54,724 nt of DNA from Streptomyces canus. Its GTDB lineage: Bacteria; Actinomycetota; Actinomycetes; Streptomycetales; Streptomycetaceae. The notes beneath the pieces were generated by a model that saw only the letters and a list, made by a program, of their open reading frames with translations, made no database searches and was not told the origin of the DNA. The stretch is from NCBI RefSeq assembly GCF_001514145.1, contig NZ_KQ948672.1:195701-250424 (forward strand), read 5' to 3'. The position numbers and the translations under genes are program-made. Positions within the stretch are counted from its first letter, which is position 1, and each line of letters opens with the position of its first letter. Of this stretch, positions 49,320 through 54,724 are shown piece after piece.

Positions 49320-50441
49320 CTACCAGCGCAGCGGCAGCGCGGTGAGGTGGTCGTCGAGCAGGCCGGAGATGATCCGGTGGTCCTGCGCGGAGGGATGCCA
49401 GTCGCAGCCCAGGTGGTCCAGGGCGGGGTCGTCGTAGTACCAGTGGCCCACCCGTTCGTCGCCCTGCGCGTTGCGGGTCCGGACGATGCGTTCGGCGGTC
49501 TGGGCGAACGGGCTGGAGGCCAGGTTGGTGGCGCTGACGACGAGGAACGCCCTGGGGCCGTAGCGGGCGCGCAGCTTGTCGAGGAAGCCGTGGTAGGCGG
49601 ACTCGTAGGCGGCGACCAGTTCGGCCTCCGTGCTCCACCGCTCGCCCGGATTGAGCGGTGTCGAGAAGTCGTTGAGACCCAGTCCGATGACGACGACCTG
49701 CGGCCGCCAGCCGGCCGGCTTCTGCCAGACGTCGCCCTCCACGTTCAGCAGGGCCCGGTCGTAGTAGGTGCGGTAGTCGGTGCCGGGGCTGCTGCCGTTG
49801 TAGTTGCGGACCATGCCGCGGCCGGAGAAGGCGTTGATCTGGTAGTCGGCGCCGAGGCGCCGGGCGGTGAGGGCACCGAAGGAGAGGTCGGAGTCGGTGT
49901 TCCGGTCGACTCCCCCGTTGTTCGAACAGTCACGCGTGCCGGAGACGTTGCCGTAGCCCGCGGTGTAGGAATCGCCGATGAACTCGATCTGCCTGCGCCG
50001 CGCGGACGGCCTGGCGAGGATCGCGCCTCCCGGAGCGGCGACGAAGCCGCCGAACCGGCCCTCGGCCCAAGGGCATTCCGTCCGCTTGACGAGCCGCACG
50101 CGGTGCTCGGTGTCGGTAAGTCCCTTGACCCAGGCGGTGGTTCGGCCCGGGGTCACGAGGGTGGCCGTGGTCCTGCCGTCTATCTGGACGTCGTAGTCGT
50201 TGACGGAGTCGTCGAGGACGACCCCGACGCCGGTACCGCGGAACCGGCCCTCGAAGTAGATGCCGGGCCAGCTGTAGTGCACGAACCCGTCGGTAGCCGC
50301 TTTGACCCTGCCCACCGTGTGGAACCGGGTCGGGGCAGCGGTGGACGCCCGCGAGGGAGCGGCGACGGCGGCGACCAGGCCGGCAGCGGTGGCGGTCACC
50401 AGCGTTCTGCGGGATAAGTGACGGGGCGGAGGGGGCTGCAT
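49320..50441 (-). CDS. Tat-exported SGNH/GDSL esterase (CE2-like)
   Basis: 373 residues. The signal peptide has SRRTLV (twin Arg) then a hydrophobic run and cleavage near SRAS. A beta-sandwich N-domain (about 40-130) is followed by an SGNH hydrolase domain with IEFIGDSYTAGYG (catalytic Ser), GLGLNDFSTP (Asn block) and CDWHPSAQDHR (Asp/His). This order is that of carbohydrate esterase family 2 deacetylases. Codon 9, in the signal peptide, is TTA (50415-50417), the only in-frame TTA I found in the window, so translation may need bldA tRNA. A CebR-like box lies 88 bp upstream of the start. No close neighbour in an operon. Confidence 0.9.
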   Translation of the reverse strand: MQPPPPRHLSRRTLVTATAAGLVAAVAAPSRASTAAPTRFHTVGRVKAATDGFVHYSWPGIYFEGRFRGTGVGVVLDDSVNDYDVQIDGRTTATLVTPGRTTAWVKGLTDTEHRVRLVKRTECPWAEGRFGGFVAAPGGAILARPSARRRQIEFIGDSYTAGYGNVSGTRDCSNNGGVDRNTDSDLSFGALTARRLGADYQINAFSGRGMVRNYNGSSPGTDYRTYYDRALLNVEGDVWQKPAGWRPQVVVIGLGLNDFSTPLNPGERWSTEAELVAAYESAYHGFLDKLRARYGPRAFLVVSATNLASSPFAQTAERIVRTRNAQGDERVGHWYYDDPALDHLGCDWHPSAQDHRIISGLLDDHLTALPLRW

Positions 50442-50528
50442 GGGGCCATCCTTCGGAAGTGGGGACGGTCGGAGCGGGACACGGGATCGCGGGACGCGCT
50501 GCCGGGCCCCGGGCCTTTCCGTACGGCA

Positions 50529-50542
50529 CGGGAGCGCTCCCA
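50529..50542. promoter_or_regulatory. CebR-like operator upstream of SGNH esterase
   Basis: CGGGAGCGCTCCCA matches 13 of 14 bases of TGGGAGCGCTCCCA, the known CebR/CelR operator that controls cellulose and cello-oligosaccharide genes in Streptomyces and Thermobifida. The 12-bp core is perfectly palindromic. The rest of the 313-bp gap (50442-50754) shows nothing else clear. Confidence 0.7.
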
Positions 50543-50754
50543 CACCCCTCGCGTTGTTCAACGTGACCGCCTCATGCGTACCCGTCAACCCCTCCGGACA
50601 GCATCTTCACGCGAGCCGGAGAGGGCGAGGCACTGACAGCCGGGAATGAGTCCCGATCTTCCGGGTAGCAGAGACGATGCTTGCCCGGGGGAAGGGCCGT
50701 CACACCTGGGGAGGTCGAGGCGGCCCTTCCCCCACTCATACATGTGTGGCGGTC

Positions 50755-51654
50755 TTATACGTCGAACAGACTTCTCGCGTTGTCATGGCACACGGCCCGC
50801 AGCCACTCCGGTCCGAGGTCCAGCCGTTCCAGGGCGTGGAGCTGGTGCAGGTAGGCGTAGGGGATGCTGGGGAAGTCGGAGCCGAGCAGGATGCGGTCGC
50901 CCAGTGCGGCGAGCCGGGGCAGGGCCCGGCGCGGGAACGGCATGAACCCCTCGGTGAAGTCGGTGAACGCCATCGTCGTGTCCAGCCGCACCTGGTCGTA
51001 CCGCTCGGCGAGGTCGAGGAACTCCTCGTACTCGGGCATGCCCATGTGCGCGACGATCAGCCGCAGCCGCGGGTGCCGTGCCAGCACCCGCGCGATGGGT
51101 TCGGGGCCGGTGTGCTTGCCGGGCGCGGGCCCGGAGCCGCAGTGGATCACCACCGGGACGCCTGCCTCGGCCAACAGTCCCCAGGCCGGTTGGAGGCGCT
51201 CGTCGGCGGGGTCGTACGCGCCCACCTGGACGTGCGCCTTGAACACCCGCGCCCCCGCTTCGACGGCCTCGCGGACGTAGGTCTCGACGTCCGGCTCGGG
51301 GTGGAGGGTGGCGGTGTGCAGACAGTCGGGGGTGCGGTGGGCGAAGTCGGCCGCCCATGCGTTCAACCACCTGGCCATACCGGGCTTGTGGGGGTAGAGC
51401 ATGGCGGTGAAGGCCCTGACCCCGAACCCCCGCAGCAGGGCCGTTCTCTCCGCCTCCTCCTTCCGGTAGGTGATCGGCCATCCCAGCCCGCCGAGCAGCG
51501 GCCCGTTGGTGTCGAAGTAGTCCCAGACCTTGTGCAGGACCCGCTCGGGCATGAAGTGGGTGTGGACGTCGATCAGGCCCGGCAGACCGAGCCCGCCCCA
51601 GAAGCGGCGGATCTCGTCGGCCTCCTCGTTCGACGCCACGTCGCGATCGTTCAT
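50755..51654 (-). CDS. Amidohydrolase family protein (TIM-barrel metal-dependent hydrolase)
   Basis: 299 residues, Amidohydro_2 fold. The metal motif IDVHTHFMPERVL is at the N-terminus, followed by VVIHCGSGPAPGKHTG, LIVAHMGMPEYEEFLDLAERY and LGSDFPSIPYAYLHQL with the catalytic Asp. The family includes decarboxylases and lactone hydrolases, so the reaction is uncertain. It starts 5 bp after the phosphoglucomutase stop without its own ribosome site, so it is translationally coupled to pgm. Confidence 0.88.
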   Translation of the reverse strand: MNDRDVASNEEADEIRRFWGGLGLPGLIDVHTHFMPERVLHKVWDYFDTNGPLLGGLGWPITYRKEEAERTALLRGFGVRAFTAMLYPHKPGMARWLNAWAADFAHRTPDCLHTATLHPEPDVETYVREAVEAGARVFKAHVQVGAYDPADERLQPAWGLLAEAGVPVVIHCGSGPAPGKHTGPEPIARVLARHPRLRLIVAHMGMPEYEEFLDLAERYDQVRLDTTMAFTDFTEGFMPFPRRALPRLAALGDRILLGSDFPSIPYAYLHQLHALERLDLGPEWLRAVCHDNARSLFDV

Positions 51655-51659
51655 GTGGG

Positions 51660-53300
51660 TCAGGCGCCCAGCGCCGCCAGCACCACGGACCTGGCCTCCT
51701 CCTGGACCCGGCTCAGATGGTCCGGGCCGAGGAACGACTCCCCGTAGATCTTGTAGACGTCCTCGGTGCCCGAGGGGCGGGCCGCGAACCATGCGTTGGC
51801 GGTGGCCACCTTGATACCGCCGAGGGCGGCGCCGTTGCCGGGCGCCTCGGTGAGGACCTGGGTGACCGGCTCTCCGGCGAGGGTGTCGGCGGTGACCTGG
51901 CGCGGGGACAGCTTCGCGAGCAGGGCCTTCTCCTCGCGGGAGGCCGGGGCGTCGACGCGCGCGTAGGCGGGGGCACCGAAGCGCTGGGTGAGCTCGGCGT
52001 AGTGCTGCGAGGGGCTCTTGCCGGTGACCGCCGTGATCTCGGAGGCGAGCAGGGCCAGGATGATGCCGTCCTTGTCGGTGGTCCACACCGAGCCGTCGCG
52101 GCGCAGGAAGGACGCGCCGGCCGACTCCTCGCCGCCGAAGCCGATCGTGCCGTCGGACAGGCCGTCCACGAACCACTTGAAGCCGACGGGTACTTCGACG
52201 AGCGTCCGGCCGAGGTCCGCCGCGACCCGGTCGATCATGCTCGACGACACCAGGGTCTTGCCGATCCCGGCCCCCGCGGGCCACTGGTCCCGGTGCGAGA
52301 ACAGGTACGAGATCGCCACGGCCAGATAGTGGTTGGGGTTCATCAGGCCCGCGTCCGGCGTGACGATGCCGTGCCGGTCGGAGTCGGCGTCGTTGCCGGT
52401 GGCGATGTCGAACCGGTCGCGCTGCTCGATGAGCGAGGCCATGGCGTACGGCGACGAGCAGTCCATGCGGATCCTGCCGTCCCAGTCGAGCGTCATGAAA
52501 CGCCAGGTGGGATCGGTGAGCGGATTGACCACCGTCAGGTCGAGCCGGTGTTCCTCGGCGATCCGGCCCCAGTAGGCGACCGAGGCGCCGCCCAGCGGAT
52601 CGGCGCCGATGCGCACTCCGGCGGACCGGATCGCCTCCAGGTCCAGCACGTTCGGCAGGTCGGCGACATAGGCCCCGAGGAAGTCGTGGCGGCCGGTGCC
52701 GGGCGCGGCCAGGGCACGGGCGTAGGGGATGCGCCGTACGTCTTTCAGGCCGCCGGTGATGATCTCGTTGGCGCGGTCCTGGATCCAGGAGGTCGCCTCG
52801 GATCCGGCGGGGCCGCCGCTCGGCGGGTTGTACTTGAAGCCGCCGTCGGCGGGCGGATTGTGCGAGGGGGTGACGACGACTCCGTCGGCGAGCGCCGACG
52901 TCCGGTGCCGGTTGTGAGTGAGGATGGCGTGCGAGACGGCCGGGGTGGGCGTGTAGCCGTCGGCCTGGTCGATGAGGACGGTCACGTCGTTGGCCGCGAA
53001 CACCTCCAGCGCCGTGGCCCGGGCGGGCTCGGACAGGGCGTGGGTGTCGGCGCCGAGGAAGAGGGGCCCGTCGGTGCCCTGGACGGCACGGTACTCGCAG
53101 ATGGCCTGGCTGGTGGCCGCGATGTGGTCCTCGTTGAACGCCGCCGCCAGGGACGAACCGCGGTGTCCCGAGGTGCCGAAAGCCACCCGCTGTCCCGGTT
53201 CGGCCGGGTCGGGGTGCAGCGTGTAGTACGCCGTGACCAGACGGGCCACATCGATGAGGTCCTCGGGCCCGGCCACCTGCCCCGCTCGCGCGTTCTGCAT
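51660..53300 (-). CDS. pgm: Phosphoglucomutase, alpha-D-glucose phosphate-specific
   Basis: 546 residues. It has the family N-terminus VAFGTSGHRGSSL, the phosphoserine loop TPSHNPPADGGFKYNPP (about S146), the metal loop DADSDRHG, the sugar-binding GGEESAG and the phosphate-binding ARPSGTEDVYKIY. It interconverts glucose-1-phosphate and glucose-6-phosphate, linking glycogen and trehalose metabolism to glycolysis. GGAGG lies about 9 nt before the ATG. The amidohydrolase gene follows after 5 bp. Confidence 0.95.
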   Translation of the reverse strand: MQNARAGQVAGPEDLIDVARLVTAYYTLHPDPAEPGQRVAFGTSGHRGSSLAAAFNEDHIAATSQAICEYRAVQGTDGPLFLGADTHALSEPARATALEVFAANDVTVLIDQADGYTPTPAVSHAILTHNRHRTSALADGVVVTPSHNPPADGGFKYNPPSGGPAGSEATSWIQDRANEIITGGLKDVRRIPYARALAAPGTGRHDFLGAYVADLPNVLDLEAIRSAGVRIGADPLGGASVAYWGRIAEEHRLDLTVVNPLTDPTWRFMTLDWDGRIRMDCSSPYAMASLIEQRDRFDIATGNDADSDRHGIVTPDAGLMNPNHYLAVAISYLFSHRDQWPAGAGIGKTLVSSSMIDRVAADLGRTLVEVPVGFKWFVDGLSDGTIGFGGEESAGASFLRRDGSVWTTDKDGIILALLASEITAVTGKSPSQHYAELTQRFGAPAYARVDAPASREEKALLAKLSPRQVTADTLAGEPVTQVLTEAPGNGAALGGIKVATANAWFAARPSGTEDVYKIYGESFLGPDHLSRVQEEARSVVLAALGA

Positions 53301-53493
53301 TTCCCGGCTCCTCCGCAGGGTCGACCGTTGGGTACGGCCCTCATTCTCCCCCGCCGGGCCCGCGAGGACGCGCACGGGGGCCGCGGTTCTGTCCTCACCC
53401 GGCCTGTGTCCCTGCACGGTCGCCAAAAGCTCAGCGAGCACCCGTCGCCCTCGCGGACCTGGACCGACCACCAACCCCTCACCCATCCCGAGC

Positions 53494-53514
53494 GTCACCG
53501 GTTTGACAGGTGAC
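53494..53514. promoter_or_regulatory. Inverted repeat with -35-like element before the alpha/beta hydrolase
   Basis: GTCACC (53494-53499) and GGTGAC (53509-53514) flank a TTGACA (53503-53508). A further GTCACCGG occurs near 53553. A clear -10 is not visible. The remainder of 53301-53585 shows nothing else certain. Confidence 0.35.
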
Positions 53515-53585
53515 GAACGCGATGGGAAGGTCATCGCGTCGAAAGCGTTCAGTGGTCACCGGAAACACACGACGGAGGGCTTCAC

Positions 53586-54644
53586 ATGATCAACCGGCGC
53601 ACCTTCACCAGGGCTGTCGGCCTGAGCACCGGCGCGGCCGCGGTCTCGCTGTCCGCCCTGCAGACCAACGCTTCTGCCGCGACCGGCTCGGCTGAGCCGA
53701 GCAGCGCCACCGTGCCCACCGTCACCCCGGGCACCCATACCGGGTTCGGCGCGATCAAGCAGGTCAACGCGGGGCTGCTGAACATCGGTTACGCCGAGGC
53801 CGGCCCCGCCCACGGCCCGGTCGTGCTCCTCCTGCACGGATGGCCGTACGACATTCACAGCTTCGCCGACGTCGCACCGCTGCTCGCCGACCAGGGCTAC
53901 CGCGTCATCGTTCCCTACCTGCGCGGCCACGGCAGCACGCGCTTCCTGTCCCGGCACACCCCGCGCACCGCCGAGCAGTCGGCCATCGCGCTGGACATCG
54001 TCGCCCTGATGGACGCCCTGAAGATCCACAAGGCCGGCCTCGCCGGCTTCGACTGGGGCTCACGCACCGCGGACATCATCGCCGCACTGTGGCCCGAGCG
54101 CGTCAAGTCCCTTGTTTCCAGCAGCGGTTACCTCATCACCGACCGCAAGGCACAGCTGATGCCCGCGATTCCGGCCGTGGAGCACAACTGGTGGTACCAG
54201 TGGTACTTCGCGACCGAGCGAGGCAAGGAAACGATGGAGGACGTCGACAAGCGCATCGCGCTGTGCCGCTACGTGTGGACCCTCGTCTCCCCCAACTGGA
54301 ACTTCGACGACGCCACCTTCGCGCGTACCGCCGAGGCATTCAAGAACCCGGACTACGCCGCAGTCGTGCTCTACAACTACCGTTGGCGCATCGGCCTCCT
54401 CGAAGGTGAACCCCGCTACGACCGCTACGAGAAGCTGCTGGCGGCACAGCCCTCCATCGGCGTTCCCACGATCACCCTCGACGCGGCCCTGGACCCCTTC
54501 ACGCCGCCCGGCGACGGCTCCACGTACCGGGGACACTTCACCGGCGCCTACGAGCACCGCACCATCGCGGACATCGGTCACAACCTGCCGCAGGAAGCGC
54601 CGAGCGTCTTCGCCCAGGCCGTGGTCGACGCCGACCGTCTCTGA
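53586..54644 (+). CDS. Tat-exported alpha/beta hydrolase, epoxide hydrolase/dehalogenase-like
   Basis: 352 residues. The signal is MINRRTFTRAVGLSTGAAAVS (twin Arg plus hydrophobic core), with cleavage probably near ASA. The mature domain has the HGWPYD oxyanion motif, nucleophile elbow GFDWGS with Asp as nucleophile (as in epoxide hydrolases and haloalkane dehalogenases rather than Ser esterases), and the C-terminal catalytic His in DIGHNLPQEAP. ATG at 53586 with GGAGG 8 nt upstream. Substrate unknown. A hairpin lies downstream. Confidence 0.9.
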   Translation: MINRRTFTRAVGLSTGAAAVSLSALQTNASAATGSAEPSSATVPTVTPGTHTGFGAIKQVNAGLLNIGYAEAGPAHGPVVLLLHGWPYDIHSFADVAPLLADQGYRVIVPYLRGHGSTRFLSRHTPRTAEQSAIALDIVALMDALKIHKAGLAGFDWGSRTADIIAALWPERVKSLVSSSGYLITDRKAQLMPAIPAVEHNWWYQWYFATERGKETMEDVDKRIALCRYVWTLVSPNWNFDDATFARTAEAFKNPDYAAVVLYNYRWRIGLLEGEPRYDRYEKLLAAQPSIGVPTITLDAALDPFTPPGDGSTYRGHFTGAYEHRTIADIGHNLPQEAPSVFAQAVVDADRL

Positions 54645-54681
54645 ACGCGGCTTCGCTCGTCAGGACCGGTGCCTCACGTGA

Positions 54682-54703
54682 AAGACAGTAGTGATTCTGT
54701 CTT
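54682..54703 (+). terminator. Terminator hairpin after the alpha/beta hydrolase
   Basis: AAGACAG / CTGTCTT forms a 7-bp stem with an 8-nt loop, 38 bp after the stop codon. Confidence 0.5.
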
Positions 54704-54724
54704 CCCATGTCGTGTAGCACTTAG

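Noticed and set aside
1..54724. Mobile element, prophage or genomic island
   Set aside because: No integrase, transposase, tRNA target, long direct repeats or base composition shift was seen; gene content is ordinary Streptomyces metabolism.

Overview
The window is about 54.7 kb of very GC-rich chromosomal DNA from a Streptomyces or a close relative. The evidence is the strong third-position GC bias, frequent GTG starts behind GGAG-type ribosome sites, many Tat and Sec secreted hydrolases, LacI-controlled sugar operons that carry no ATPase of their own (the pattern of the shared MsiK ATPase), an SCO2400-family protein, and a single TTA (bldA-type) codon in all the coding sequence I scanned. 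I found no tRNA, rRNA, CRISPR array, integrase or intact insertion sequence. It reads as ordinary catabolic and regulatory chromosome rather than a mobile island.

Layout. 1-1980: end of etfA, then a divergent SDR oxidoreductase / XRE regulator pair. 1986-8345 (minus): an operon lacI - solute-binding lipoprotein - permease - permease - GH42 beta-galactosidase, headed by two identical 14-bp palindromes. 8471-13230: a secreted metalloprotease, a NarL-type regulator with a degenerate receiver domain, an NDH-2-like flavoprotein, a DUF3224 protein and a YceI protein. 13274-18926: a hydroxyquinol-pathway operon (flavin hydroxylase, intradiol dioxygenase, maleylacetate reductase), divergent from an AcoR/DhaR-like regulator that lacks the sigma-54 contact loop. 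18972-30546: a LacI regulator and a tightly coupled nine-gene myo-inositol operon with its own transporter.

30676-36631: a membrane SpoIIE-type phosphatase, an orphan NIT-domain sensor kinase, an aldo/keto reductase, a VOC protein and a MarR regulator with a probable leaderless promoter. 36688-41845: divergent GH1 and GH43 glycosidases sharing one palindromic operator, then an aldo/keto reductase and a LacI regulator. 41960-47783 (mostly minus): an APC permease, an amidohydrolase and a malic enzyme, divergent from a TetR regulator. 47784-54644: a decayed HAF-repeat-like fragment, an SCO2400-family membrane protein, a Tat-exported SGNH esterase with a CebR-like box and a TTA codon, a phosphoglucomutase / amidohydrolase pair, and a Tat-exported alpha/beta hydrolase.

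Functionally the window is a set of independent substrate-use modules (beta-galactosides, resorcinol/hydroxyquinol-type aromatics, inositol, xylo- or gluco-oligosaccharides, perhaps cello-oligosaccharide or acetylated glycans, and an amine or amide), each with a local regulator and mostly with visible operator palindromes. I did not find an unmistakably new system. The most unusual items are the degenerate receiver regulator, the GAFTGA-less activator with its TGTCTC dyad, and the doubly gated (CebR-like box plus TTA) SGNH esterase.
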